Of a DNA stretch of 64,000 bases, positions 21,904-33,420 are shown piece after piece. The position numbers were made by a program, and so were the translations under genes. The stretch is from Aedes albopictus. Lineage: Eukaryota > Arthropoda > Insecta > Diptera > Culicidae. The stretch's first letter is position 1. Every line of letters begins with the position of its first letter. The notes beneath the pieces were generated by a model. The model had not been told where the DNA came from, did not search any database, and was given only the letters and a program-made list of their open reading frames with translations. The DNA is taken from the NCBI RefSeq assembly GCF_035046485.1, contig NC_085137.1, forward strand, positions 448,934,980 through 448,998,979, read 5' to 3'.

Positions 21904-22690
21904 TACCGTAAACCGGGGTCAAATTGATCAGCGGGGTGAAATTGATCACTCGGATACTACATTGTAATTCCATACTAGGAACTCTTAAGCGTCGTAATGA
22001 TCTTTAACTTTTTACGTCACCTGATTCGTAAATGTCTAGAGATGAGTGCAGACTTTTAATTTTTTAGAAAAATGTTAGTTTTGCCTGATTTTTTCAAGGA
22101 ATTTGCAATGTATTTCTCATTTAGATGAAATCATTGCTACTAAATAATCAACTGCTAATAGCACTTCGCGTGAATTCTCTGTTTTAACATTTTTGTGGAG
22201 CCTTGGTAGAGATGTAATGCAGCTAATCAGAGAATGAAATAGTTATAAAAAGTTCATTTTATGAAGAAAAAGTCATTTTTTGTGATAGAAATCACTTATT
22301 TTAAATGAAATTGCCTACCTTTAGGCGTTTAAGGGGGAATTTCAAAATTTAATTTTGCATTTAAAGTATTAATTTCACTAGTTGTAAGATTTTAAACGCG
22401 TTATTCAGTTTTAGAAGAGCAAAATTAAGCGGTGAAGCAAATTTCCCTTTCCAACCGATGCTTAATTGTATACTGATCAATTTCGCCCCAAAGTGGCATT
22501 TCCAATATTTTGATATTTGAAGTTATTTAACTTAAAGTTTAAATTTGTTGAACAAAATTCTGTCACATGGTTCCATGGAGATCCACTGGGTACTGGTTTT
22601 ACAGAAATTCTTTTGGCAATATTTGAACAGTCGCTGATGTTATCCGCAAAAGTTGTTTTAAAGTGATCAATTTGACCCCGGATTACGGTA
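21904..22690. mobile_element. 787-bp TIR element, TACCGTAA...CCGGGGTCAA ends
   Basis: TACCGTAAACCGGGGTCAAA at the left is mirrored by TTTGACCCCGGATTACGGTA at the right, and GATCAATTT blocks are inverted inside. No transposase is encoded. TA at the ends suggests a TA target. Confidence 0.8.
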
Positions 22691-22883
22691 TATCAAATGG
22701 ATTTACACAACTGTTATTCGACAAATATTGGCCTATTGATGTCTTGTGTGGTGGCAGAAGGGCGGAGTGAGAACGATCCAATCATAAATAGGCCAAATCT
22801 TCACCATTATGTAAGGTGATGTCTGGAGCGATCTCTTCAACTCCCATGGCAGCGCTACAAGTTCATTTGGACGTTGCCCCACT

Positions 22884-24436
22884 CAGAGCCGTAGCGTGGG
22901 GTTGGCCAGGTTGGCCCCCGCCAAGGGCGCCAGCCTCAGAGGGGCGCCAAATTGGCCAAAGGCTGGAAGGAATGGGATGGTGGTTTTAACAAGATTCAAA
23001 CTAATGCACTGTATCTCAGAAACACACATATTTTCACACCCCACAGTTATCATGTTTTTGCTGTTGTAGCATTTTTCCATATACAGATTTGTTCAGACTT
23101 TCTTTTGAATGTTTACAATAGTTTCTCCTGGGAATTCATACCCCTTTTAGGATATTATTCTATATTTTTCCAATTTAATCTTAAAAAATAAGAAATAAAA
23201 ATAGGAAGCTTTGTGTAAATTTTAAAAAACTCACAATTTCTGTAGAAGTTTTATTAAATCCATCAGCATTCTGACTATGTCTCAAGTTATCTTCCAAATA
23301 TATTTTCAACCAAATCAACCATTTCAAAAAATTTTGAGCATTGCATTTTAAAACTTGATCTCATCAATAAATATGGTTCCTGTGAAAATCTAGCTGTATG
23401 GCTACAAGTTTTTTGTCTTAGTTATGTTTTTTAAATAACTTATTGGCTATTCCAAGCGTTCTTTCCATAGTCCGTGCCCCCCGAATCAACATAAGTTGAT
23501 GAAAGTTAAGGTTGATAAGATAGATTTTGTTATTAGAGCAACTAATTCTAAAAACAGCCCCTATCAATCTCAATTGCTTTTGCAATTAACTACTACAGAT
23601 CTACTCATGAAATATTTCGATTTAATATCTTGAAAATTTCATAAAGCACCTGTGGTACGCACAAAACTGAATGAACTTTTCACGGAAATATAAGAATGGA
23701 TCATGTGAGGCTTCTTAGAGGACTCCAGGATAGTTATAAACTTTTGGAAGTATGCTGTTAAAAAAGCTATTATGCCTCTCAAGAAAAATCAGAATATGGC
23801 GATTATCTGCCTCTGGCTTCTGATATTAGCGCGACAGTCACTAATCATAACAGCATCACCAGATTTAAAAGTATATAATGCCATTATATGGGGTTTGACA
23901 GCAAGAACACTCATTCCACTGAGCCACTCTTGCCGTTCGTCACAAATACATTCAAAAACATCTGTCACTTCGCGAAACCCACGTGCTTTTGTTTTTGGCG
24001 GGAACACTTTTTCTTTTGTTTTGTCATGCGGCGGTATGCCTTGCGAGCGTACGACCGCCGCAGGACTCTAATAAAAGATAAGCGCGACAATATTGAAGTT
24101 GTGTTGAAAAGTGATATAAAAAACTGAATGAATTCCTAATAAAACATGTGAAACAGTTTGGTAGAAATAAACAGATGAATGTCTAAATATCTCAAAAAAT
24201 ATAACGTTGAAAATACAACAAATTAAATACAATGCTTCCAAAACAGTTTTCAATGGAAATTCGAAACATATATGAAATTCTCGAGAAAAACATATTTTTT
24301 CTCAAAAAATGTCACCAAAATATCAAAACAAATCAACTTTTGAAGAAATTTTAGAAAAATGAAAACAACGGACATTACTATGGGGCGCAAATCAGGATGC
24401 TTGCCAAGGGCGCCGTGGAACCACGCTACGGCTCTG
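22884..24436. mobile_element. 1.55-kb non-autonomous hAT element
   Basis: Inverted ends CAGAGCCGTAGCGTGG / CCACGCTACGGCTCTG carry the CAGxG start of hAT elements. GCCCCACT flanks both sides (22,876-22,883 and 24,437-24,444), the 8-bp duplication expected of hAT. Subterminal GGCGCCAA and GGGCGCC motifs are seen. No transposase was recognised in any frame. Confidence 0.88.
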
Positions 24437-24468
24437 GCCCCACTACACATTCATCTTTAGCTGTTAGT

Positions 24469-24582
24469 ACACAGGGCCAAATATTTGTTCAAATAGAAAC
24501 CAAAGCTCAAACATCTTGTTTGATTCGATCGAATTTTCATTAGTGTCAAACTGATGTTGTTTCTTGAGTTCTGGCCCTGTGT
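24469..24582. mobile_element. 114-bp short TIR element
   Basis: ACACAGGGCCA at the left is mirrored by TGGCCCTGTGT at the right, inside the LOA fragment. Internal GAAACCAAAGCTCAAAC and TTTGATTCGATCGAATTT suggest further folding. Target duplication is unclear. Confidence 0.55.
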
Positions 24583-25526
24583 CCTTCAGGCCCTAAACAA
24601 GAACCACTTCTTTGCACTTACCGCCAATCGATACTCGGTAACTTTAATAGAGGAAACTCATGTGAACCGCAGATCAACACACACCTCGTTATATCCACTT
24701 TTGGTGAATTGGGACAAAGTTGTGCTCCAAGTGATCTTACAATTGCTTGTAATTTTCCATATCGGACATTTTCCACGAAATGCCCGTCCCGGGAAGAGTG
24801 AAAATCTGATTAACTGGAGAGAAGCATCGTATATGCTACAGGCTACACTGATGGCTCCTTTCTCGAAGGTCGGGCTGGTGCTGATCTGTGCTAATGTCCA
24901 CTTTCGTGAGCTGAGGCTACTTCAGGTTTACTCACTTGGTAGACACAGACACTGATCCGTTTTTCAGGCCCAAATCTTTGCTCTTATGTGCGGGGTGCAA
25001 TTAGCAGTTCAGCAACACGAAATGTGCAAAGTAATATACCTACTTCTGTTCAGATAGCCAGGCTGCTTTTGCTTCTGCCCACTAGGTTGAAGTTAGTTAT
25101 CATTTGTCGAACTCAAATCAAGGAGCTGAATTCAGCAAATGCTGTTCACCTTGTATGGATATCTGGCCATTCTCCCATCACAGGAAATGAAGTGATTGTG
25201 GAGCTAGCTCCCACTGCATCACATGACTTCATTCACCCCTGAGCCGGCTATTCCAATATCGAAGTGTTGGATAAAGCTTCATAAACAATACTGGAATAGT
25301 TTCGAGTCATGTCGTTAAACGAAATTGTATTGTTCTGAGCCATCTAGAGAGGGATGGCGAAGTATCTAATGGATCAATAAAGCAAACTTTTCCAGCATTC
25401 TCCGCATGTAACCAAAGGCGCCACCGTATACCGTGTCCAATAAGTTCTCATATGAAATCAAACTGAATTTTTTTCACATCTGTAATTAGAATTTTTAAAG
25501 AAAATTTATTTATTGAGAAGCCATAC

Positions 25527-27305
25527 ACAGACAAACAGATGTAACACTTCGACGATTTTTCGATTTAAATCATAGTCACGGAAACGTATTTACCCAATGT
25601 TAAAAGAACTGAGTTTGGCCAACCATCAACTAGATGACGGTAGTGGGCAAATGTCAAAGTCAAACAAAAATGATGCGAACGTCACGGTTGTTCAGTTGGT
25701 CAACTATGAAATTTTTGAATAGATTCAGGACTGTTACAGATGGCGCGGATTTTGCGTTTTTCGCGGTTTTTGCGTTTCGCGCGGATGTCGCGCGTTTTTG
25801 CTAATTTCGGCGCGGATTTTGCGGAAATGGTTTTCAAATGCACTTACATCAAACATTTAGACAAGTAGCTCAACGAAGCTAGAAAAAGAACGTTTTTAAA
25901 TTAGTGTTAAGGAATGTTGTGCTTAATTAAAATCACTGTTAGTAGTCCCTAGCTTGGAGTGCTAAAGTTACGCTGCACTATTATAGTGTATAATATATAA
26001 TATGCATATGTTAAACTGAGAAGATCCTCTTCTGAATTTCTTAGTCAAACTATAGAAGTTTATTTCTGTCTTAACCCCGACATCAATTTTGGGATAAAAT
26101 TTTGGATAGAATGGCAAAATTTCTGAAATAGTTGTTTCTTGGTGATTCTGAAATCTTTTTTATGGAATTTGCAGAGTGTCTACCGGATGTATTAGAGAAA
26201 CATTTAGTTGAATTTTGTAGTCAAATTTAACAGACTCTTGTAAAGAAAAACATAGGTTTGGTATACTGTGTGTGTCATAAGAAATTAAAATATAAAAGAT
26301 ACAGGTAGGACGTCCTGGAGCTTTTCATGATTCCATTCTTAGATAATTACATGGAAAAAACTTTAAAAACTCTGGATAGAATATTATTCATTAGAAATTT
26401 CTAGCGATTTTTTTTAAACATGCAAGAATTTCTTGATTCATTATGGATGAGTTCCAGAATGACGGAATTGACGGAATTCCTGAATCAGTTATTACTACTT
26501 GCGAAACAACTTGTTTTGCCAAAACTATGATTTCCGATCAGAGCACCCGTTGTGAGGGGCACAGTTATTAAGGGTTTTTTGATAGATTTTTTTTTTGCAA
26601 AATACTGGAATATGTTCAAGCTTTCGAAATCCTTAGAATAAGAACATTTTGCTGAAATATCCATCCAATCCTAATTTCGAAGGGTGTGGTGTGACCAGAA
26701 ACTCTTATCATAAATGATCCAATGAATTTATACTTTTTCAAGTATCTCTTGCTTAATGTTCAGAACAATTAATAAATATTGCCCTTAGGAATAAAAATTA
26801 GTGATGATTCAATAAAAAAATTCACTAATATTACTCCATTTGTTTCTGCAAGAAGTAATCCTTGAATTTCTCAAAAAGTTTCTGAAAATTCTCAAATGAT
26901 CTTTATTTCAAAAGTTTCGTCAAACTGCCTTTTTGTCGTAAAATAGTGGGCACTGATTGATAAGCAATCGAAGAATTGTTGATCCAAAACTTATTATTGC
27001 AATTAAAAAAACAAACCTGTTTGCAACATGTTTAAACTCTTGTTTGAAGTCGAAGTGGTTATACATACAAAGTCATGGATTAGTAAGTAAAAATCAATTT
27101 ATTAATTGATCAATTGATTTTCTCTTAAAAATTTTGGCTTTTAATAAGTTTGAGTCATCAAAGCCATACGTTTTGTACTGGCGCGGATTTCTAATGGCTT
27201 GGCGCGGATTTTTCGGTTTTCAAATCGACACTTTTGTAACAGCCCTGTAGGTTATTAAACCGGTGTATGATAAGAATTATCAGAGTGTTACGTCTGTTTG
27301 TCTGT
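25527..27305. mobile_element. Second copy of the 259-bp MULE-like TIR element, interrupted
   Basis: It has the same ends (ACAGACAAACAGATGTAACA / ...GTTACGTCTGTTTGTCTGT) and interior (TCATAGTCACGGAAACG) as the copy at 1892-2150, but is split by a 1.52-kb insertion at 25,726-27,247. No 9-bp target duplication could be seen for this copy. Confidence 0.75.
25726..27247 (+). mobile_element. hAT-like element with 6-bp target duplication (copy A)
   Basis: The ends CAGGACTGTTACA / TGTAACAGCCCTG are inverted; TAGATT and TAGGTT flank (25,720-25,725 and 27,248-27,253). The subterminal region has TGGCGCGGATTTTGCG and TTTTTCGCGG repeats. It is inside the MULE-like element, whose other copy shows the empty site. 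Copy B is at 45,458-48,445 in the opposite orientation. No transposase was recognised. Confidence 0.8.
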
Positions 27306-27470
27306 GGACCATCTAACACTGACCAAATGAAGCAATTGTTTTGGAATTAACTGTCCTTTATCCTTCTCTACTGATCGCTAATGTGTCGTAAGTCGTTTTC
27401 AGCTGGCATGCACGTTATTTCATTGGTATTTCGTCTTATTTTAACGAGTAATGTTTTTTTTTCCATCGGA

Positions 27471-27758
27471 TACAGTAGACGTTCGCTCGATGCAAACGCT
27501 TTTACTGCAATGCTTCTGAAAGTCCGCTAAGTGCAACAGTTTTGCAATTATCGCACCGCTATCCGTCAAACTGAAATGTCAACAGTGATGCGATGTTTTT
27601 CGCATGCACTTTTGATGCAATGCGATGTTTTCAGAATGCACTTTAGTTGCATTCTGCAACAAGTAACAGTTATTTGACGCCTGTCAGTTGTTTCAGTTAT
27701 CGAATATCATTCGGTAAGTGAAACGTAAACATGTTGCAGTTATCGAACGTCCACTGTA
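27471..27758. mobile_element. 288-bp TIR element, TACAGTAGACGTTCG ends
   Basis: TACAGTAGACGTTCGCTCGA at the left is mirrored imperfectly by ...TTATCGAACGTCCACTGTA at the right. Interior GATGCAATGCGATG and TGCAACA blocks repeat. It resembles the element at 40,208-40,447. Confidence 0.7.
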
Positions 27759-27793
27759 GATCATTCCCTACCGGAATGATTCTGCAGCCATAG

Positions 27794-28086
27794 CACAGAG
27801 AACAGATATTCAAGTCCAGTTCCGTAACTGTGTAAGGAATTTAACGACCATTTGAAATCGGCAACACAAGTGGCAATAGCGTGGCGCTGCAATCGGTTAA
27901 TTTCTCATACTAATTTAATTTACCACTTGAAATGTTTCAATTCACCACTGACTGTGGCAATATGGTGTTTGGTGGCGTTAGTGTTGTCATCGTATATTGG
28001 TTTGTAACCTCACGCAAGTAAAGATTCAAATCCTTACACAACTTTCCGAATGAAATTTGTTCTAGCCTGGATGTCTGTTCTCTGTG
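27794..28086. mobile_element. TIR element with 7-bp target duplication (copy 2)
   Basis: Same family as 21,295-21,576: ends CACAGAGAACAGATATTCAA / TGGATGTCTGTTCTCTGTG. GCCATAG flanks both sides (27,787-27,793, 28,087-28,093), again exactly 7 bp. Confidence 0.85.
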
Positions 28087-28324
28087 GCCATAGTAACTAT
28101 AGTAAATCCTTGCACTGATGGTGAGTACACTTTAATCATCATCATCATCATTTTAACGAGTAACGGTTTTAAGTTGAAACAGATTAGCACAGAGAAACAG
28201 ACGTCACACTACTTGCACTCTGTCGATCATCTTTTTAAGGTTGGATTCAAATATTTAGTAATTGGGTTCTTTAGGGGTATCGGGATTATTTAATAATCGG
28301 ATTCTCCGCCCAACAATAGGACAG

Positions 28325-28668
28325 ATCGGTGAAGTACTAGATTTGTAGTAATTGGCTGAATTTTAGTATGGTGAGAAAGTCAATTCTCCGTTTCTGCAAA
28401 GAAATGGTGCAAAAAGCGTGGGTATTATGATTTCTTGCCTAATTTGATGCTGTTTGAGCAAAACTTTGGGCAACAGTGTTGTTGTTTTCTCTATTTCTTG
28501 CAACATCGACAACATAGTGATCCAAAGTTTTGCTCAAACAGCATCAAATTAGGCATGAAATTATAATACCCACGCTTTTTGCACCATTTCTTTGCAGAAA
28601 CGGAGAATTGACCTTCTCACCATACCAAAATTCAGCTCATTACTACAAATCGAGTACTACACCGAACG
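28325..28668. mobile_element. Foldback element, about 135-bp arms
   Basis: The left arm (about 28,333-28,466) is mirrored by the right arm (about 28,512-28,659) with a 45-bp loop. Examples: TGGTGCAAAAAGCGTGGGTA against TACCCACGCTTTTTGCACCA, and TTTGAGCAAAACTTTGG against CCAAAGTTTTGCTCAAA. No coding capacity. Confidence 0.8.
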
Positions 28669-29648
28669 TGCCCCATTAGTCAAAATCCAAAATTCCATAA
28701 TTTTCGGAGTTCGGGAACTATTTTTAAAATGCATTTAAAGTTTGTATGGGGATTTTTTTTTGTTCGTGTCGAACTGTCACTTTATCGATTGAACTGTCAC
28801 TGTTATCCTCAAAAATGAAAACTGTTTTGTTAATTTAACCATCAAAACAAAGGTATTGGATTCCCATAAAATCACATTATACTCAGAAAAATAAGCTCTT
28901 TCGATTAGGCTATAGAAAATAGCAATATTTTATTCACTAAACAACCTAATTGGTCGATTAACCACTCGTGGCGCTCACATAGTTTTTGTTCCTGTTTGCT
29001 CACTACCGTATGGCAGTACAGTATGATTAGTATTGGGCGGATAAGTTTTCGTGACGATGTTTTTAACTGAAACATCCGTGTTTTGCTTTCAGGGATTGAG
29101 GATTTCTCTACAAATTCAGCTAGCAATTGTTCCTGCCATCCCACTTAAATTTCCTTACAAAAATTTTGAAAAAAAAATCCTTTCACCTTTAGTTCCGTAA
29201 GCTTTTTTATAACTTTCAAAACATCAGCTCTTTTAGCAAAATTATCATAATTGTCACAAACTAGGAGTTTTGTAGAGGAACCTGTATTACTCAAGAAACT
29301 ACAGCAGAAATTACTCTGAGTTTTACATTTTTTTTACATAAGCAACTTCAGAAGCCAGTTTTGCTAGTTAGACCAGATAACTAGTTGGAGTTTGCCATAT
29401 AAATCTTCAGAGAGACCTCAAAAACACTAACATCAATTACATATTATAAGAATTATTGATTTGTTACCGGCAGCGCATGTGAGAAAATATCACAGACATG
29501 TAATATGTTTGCAATTCATTTCTTCGCTCGTTCTTTCGCTCAAGAACCCGTTTTGACAGTTCAAATGGGAGTCACCGTTGAAAGTGAGCGATTCCACGAA
29601 CAAGTGGGAAATTTTTCCAGTTTTTATTTTTTGTATTTTTTGATTTGC
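28669..29648. other. AT-rich intergenic DNA
   Basis: No convincing gene or repeat structure was recognised. Small open frames here have no protein signature. Confidence 0.35.
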
Positions 29649-30143
29649 ATGAAACCTTGCATACAAGTTTTTGGGGAACAAAAACGCCGTTTTGCATACT
29701 TGGTTCGCCATTTTGAATCTAGCCTTACTTATGAGAATGGCCTATGAAAAATGCACATGATATCTTCAAAAAATTGTATCTCGAAAACGGTTTGTCCCAT
29801 CGGTTTGGTGTCTTCGGCGAAGTTTTAGACAATTGTTGGTGGATAATTAAAAAAATATTGACATGTCACTTTTGAGGGAAAATCTATATTTTAGTTCAAA
29901 TCACAAAAACCAAACATTTTTTTTTTACCGTGCATATTTTCTCCATATAGCACCAACAATTGTCTAAAACTTCGCCGAAGACACCAAACCGATCGGACAA
30001 ACCGTTTTAGAGAAACAATTTTTTGAAGATATCATGTGCATTTTTCATAGGCCCTTCTCATAAGTAACGCTAGATTCAAAATGGCGAACCAAGTATGCAA
30101 AACGGCGTTTTTCTCCCCCAAAGACTTGTATGCAAGGTTTCAT
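29649..30143. mobile_element. Foldback element, about 193-bp arms
   Basis: The left arm 29,649-29,842 is the inverse of 29,951-30,143 with a few mismatches: ATGAAACCTTGCATACAAGT mirrored by ACTTGTATGCAAGGTTTCAT, and TTCGGCGAAGTTTTAGACAA mirrored by TTGTCTAAAACTTCGCCGAA. The loop is about 108 bp and AT-rich. Related TTTCGGCAAAGTT motifs occur at 1140 and 1270. Confidence 0.8.
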
Positions 30144-30599
30144 CCAAATAAACATATATGAAAATTACTCGTTGCTAAAATGATATGGAACCGCTCAAGT
30201 GTCAGTCAGGAATCGCTCAAGAAGTTTTTTGAGTGATTCCTTCAAGGATTCCTTTCGAACACGAAACTGGGCTTTAGCAAAAACGTCAAAGTTTTTGACA
30301 TGTTACAACAGAATAACGAGATGAAAAGGATACTTAATGGGGATTGGACATTTTTGTCTTGTTTTCAGGCTCGTGCTTCGAGGGGTTCATCAATAATTGA
30401 TAAATGATTTATTACAACCAAAAATGGGGATTTTACATGAAAACTTTGAATTCCAGTCTTTTTTAGGCATGATTTCAGCTGGAATTGCTCACACTTGAAC
30501 TTCTTCTGTTTCAAGTGATAAGTTAAAGAAAATGCAGAGGAAGGAATCATTGACTAAAACATAATTTGAATAAAGACATCATTTGCAATCAAATGCCAC
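30144..30599. other. Intergenic DNA, no feature recognised
   Basis: AT-rich sequence without recognisable element ends or coding signatures. Confidence 0.3.
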
Positions 30600-33250
30600 C
30601 CTTAAATACACGCGAAACTCACAAGCTTCGAATCAACGTCTGCTCAGTTCGGCCAACAGAGCCACCTAACAGTGTCTCCTCTAGTTTTCCAACGGTTATG
30701 GACATCATCGTAGTCATCGGTCGCCATCGTTTTGTGCAATGAAGATCAAAAGAGAAACGCAACGAGAAGGGACAAAAGGTTTTCGTATATGAAAAGAAAA
30801 TAGTGTTGGCTCACGTCGGGAAAACGATGAAAATATGATAATTAATTAATGAGCGCGGACCTCGGTTCCCCTCGCTTGGACGGCTCGTATATATGCGTAA
30901 ACGACATCAGGCCCCTCGCACCTACGGTTGGGGAGGCGGGGGTAGAGCGAGCAATGCAAAAGAAAAAAAAAACGTCATCAACAGGGAAATTTGCGCGTCC
31001 CGGCGATGATGATGAAGAGGAATTGATTAATATTTATTACAAATAATGAGGTCCCACCTCCCTGCTCATTTGCTTTTTGTATACTGATTTTTATTCGAAT
31101 CGAAACAACGACAATGGCCAAGGTGCTTGGATGGAAAACAAACATACGTAACTCAATTAAAACGTCACGAGTGGGAGAAAAGAAGGCGTTATTACATGAA
31201 TAATTATTATTTACATATAGATTTCATGTGATTCTAGGGAGTGGAGTTGGTGTTTTGAATATAAATTATCGTATTGAGTCGACAATGTGCGATAATTGAA
31301 TGATTATGGTAAAGGTTGATTGACACGCGGGCTTGATAATAGAGCTAAGGACAAAGATTGATATACATACTGTAGTTGTGAACCAGATTATTGACATCGA
31401 GCCACACAGAAAAAAAAACTACCAATAACGACAAGTCAAGTCAAGCCAAGCTAATGTATACGCTCTGAATAAAGATCCAGACTCATAGAATATTTTATTT
31501 TTTAATCAGGATTAATTTTAAGAGATAGATTTTTGTTTTGTTCTTAAAATAGTTCAACTGTCAATACACTGTCAATCTTATGTTAACCATCTAGTGACTA
31601 CTGAGCAACGGATATACGTAAAAACGACTAATGTAATCAAATAGAACCTAGAAACGAATGAAATAGTATGTAAAAGTAACAAACTGCGGGAGATGTGAAG
31701 GAAAGCAACAGCAAACAAGTAAATACGAGAAAGAATTAAGCCTGTGATAATAGATTTATTTGATTTTCATATCTCTTGCTGAAAAAAACAACAAACAATT
31801 ACAACAACTAAAACAAGAACAACAAAACTCAAAAACCAGTCCATTGAAAGTGAACAACAAACTGCAAATGCAACAAAAATACGTAAAATTCCTATCTCTG
31901 TGTCATAAAACTACATTTATATAAAGATAGAGAGAAAAGCAAATGCAACTAAGTAGGCAAAGTGGAAGATTGCAAAAGTATACCATTTACAACTAAATAA
32001 GTTCTCCTTTTAGTAGCTAATCAAGGAACCGAATGCCAATCATTGTTTGAGCACTCTCCACGAGACTCAAACTGCTGAAACTGTATACGTAAAAATGCGA
32101 GTCAATGTTTACATATTAGAAGGTTTATTTTTGTTTATATTTTTTCGTTTTGTTTTATCGTAGATACAACCCTCAATACCACTTCCGATACAAAATTATA
32201 AGAGTATACCCCATTGAACGACCTGTGTATGGCGATTCGAGCTGAGAGAGAGAGAGAGAGATAGGCGTAAATCGGCTACCATTGAACATAACCTGTATAT
32301 AAATCACACTTGAACCTATACCTACTTTCATTGAAGTTAGTAATGCGAAGCAAAATTATTCAAACCAAAAAAGGAAACAAAAATTCATTCATTCATTTCC
32401 GATCGGATAAAAAGAAAATGATAATCACTCTTTCGATAACGCAACGCAACGCCTACTATGAGCAGCAAAGTGGGAAGCATTTTCCCGCCCACTTCATGGC
32501 AATAAATTTGATACCCATCGTCTTCGAAACAGGCGTTACTAGCTTTTTCCAGAATATGCGTTTGACACACTGTTCCAAAATGTATGCTTCTTTTGCATTT
32601 AAACTAGTTCGTCAGATTACAAAAAAAAAAAACTAAAGAAGAAAACAAATTGAAAACGCTTAAATCTCTCAAAAACTTGTACAAAGATATGATCATAGAA
32701 TTCCAGCGAAAAAAAAAACTAAAACAAAAAAATAACGATAAAGCACTTCAGTTTATATTTGGATATTGCGTTCTAAACTATTCTAACAAAACAAGAAAAA
32801 CATAAATCCGTGGCTTCCGTGCCATATTGTAAGGAATGTGTTAGACTGTGCACAAAATAAGAAAAGCATGAAAAGCTAATAAGAACCATTTGGAATGAAC
32901 AACTTAAAATTTCATACGGTAGAAATTCAAATTTCAAAAGAATAAAATGAACCTTTCGAAAGAACACTAAAAATTACTATTAAATTATGTTCTGTGCTGA
33001 AAATAAAAAAAAACGGAAGTGAATAAAAAATGGTAGAAAACACAAACACATGTATACTAAACAGAAACTAACAGAACAAGTATACTTCTTACAGCCATAC
33101 ACAAACAACTCAGTCCAAATACAACGTGACACACTATTGTTTATAGTATGATTGATTCAACAGCAACAACACATAGAAAGGCTGGAATAAAGCTGAACAT
33201 ACTCTTTGAAAATAATCTCAGACAATGGTGTTGCAGCTTCTTTTGTCCGA
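30600..33250 (+). other. A-rich low-repeat region, possible distal PKNOX 3'UTR
   Basis: This 2.6-kb region lacks the inverted-repeat and LINE debris that fills the rest of the window. It is A-rich on the + strand, with many CAACAAxAAC and AAAxAAAAC tracts, a (GA)n run at about 32,247-32,263, and AATAAA at 31,468 and 33,186. The look is that of a long 3'UTR. No gene in frame was found. Attribution to PKNOX, whose stop is 11 kb upstream, is inference from strand and position only. Confidence 0.3.
33186..33191 (+). terminator. Candidate polyadenylation signal AATAAA
   Basis: AATAAA at the end of the A-rich region, followed within 50 bases by a GT-containing stretch (GGTGTTGC). It could end a PKNOX distal 3'UTR; unproven. 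Confidence 0.3.
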
Positions 33251-33420
33251 AATCCGAATGTGTATACTCATAAGACAAAAGAAAATTCTCTGAGTTTTCC
33301 AGGTTTTTCCAGGGGGGAATTTCGAAGGTTTATGACTCAAAAACTAAAATTAAAAAAAAGAGAGAAACTACACTGAAATATCGTAAAAATATCAGGGACG
33401 AAAACTCAAAATTCTCTTTA

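Larger units (their letters stand above)
20271..25390 (+). pseudogene. LOA-clade LINE, decayed, with four nested DNA elements
   Basis: Pieces in order: TPWWESDLAKFRKHIERF (20,465 region); a reverse transcriptase block with CPQGG, LLWNLVADTLLRQLN and SFADDYLI (21,010-21,294, stops present); VEGWCRQFGLSVNPSKASIV (21,640 region); and an RNase H-like tail with SDSQAA, LVWISGHSPITGNE (about 24,830-25,250). This order (RT then RNase H) and the CPQGGVLSPLLWNL style fit LOA/Lian-like elements of Aedes. It is cut by insertions at 21,295, 21,904, 22,884 and 24,469 and by many stops and frameshifts. Confidence 0.8.
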
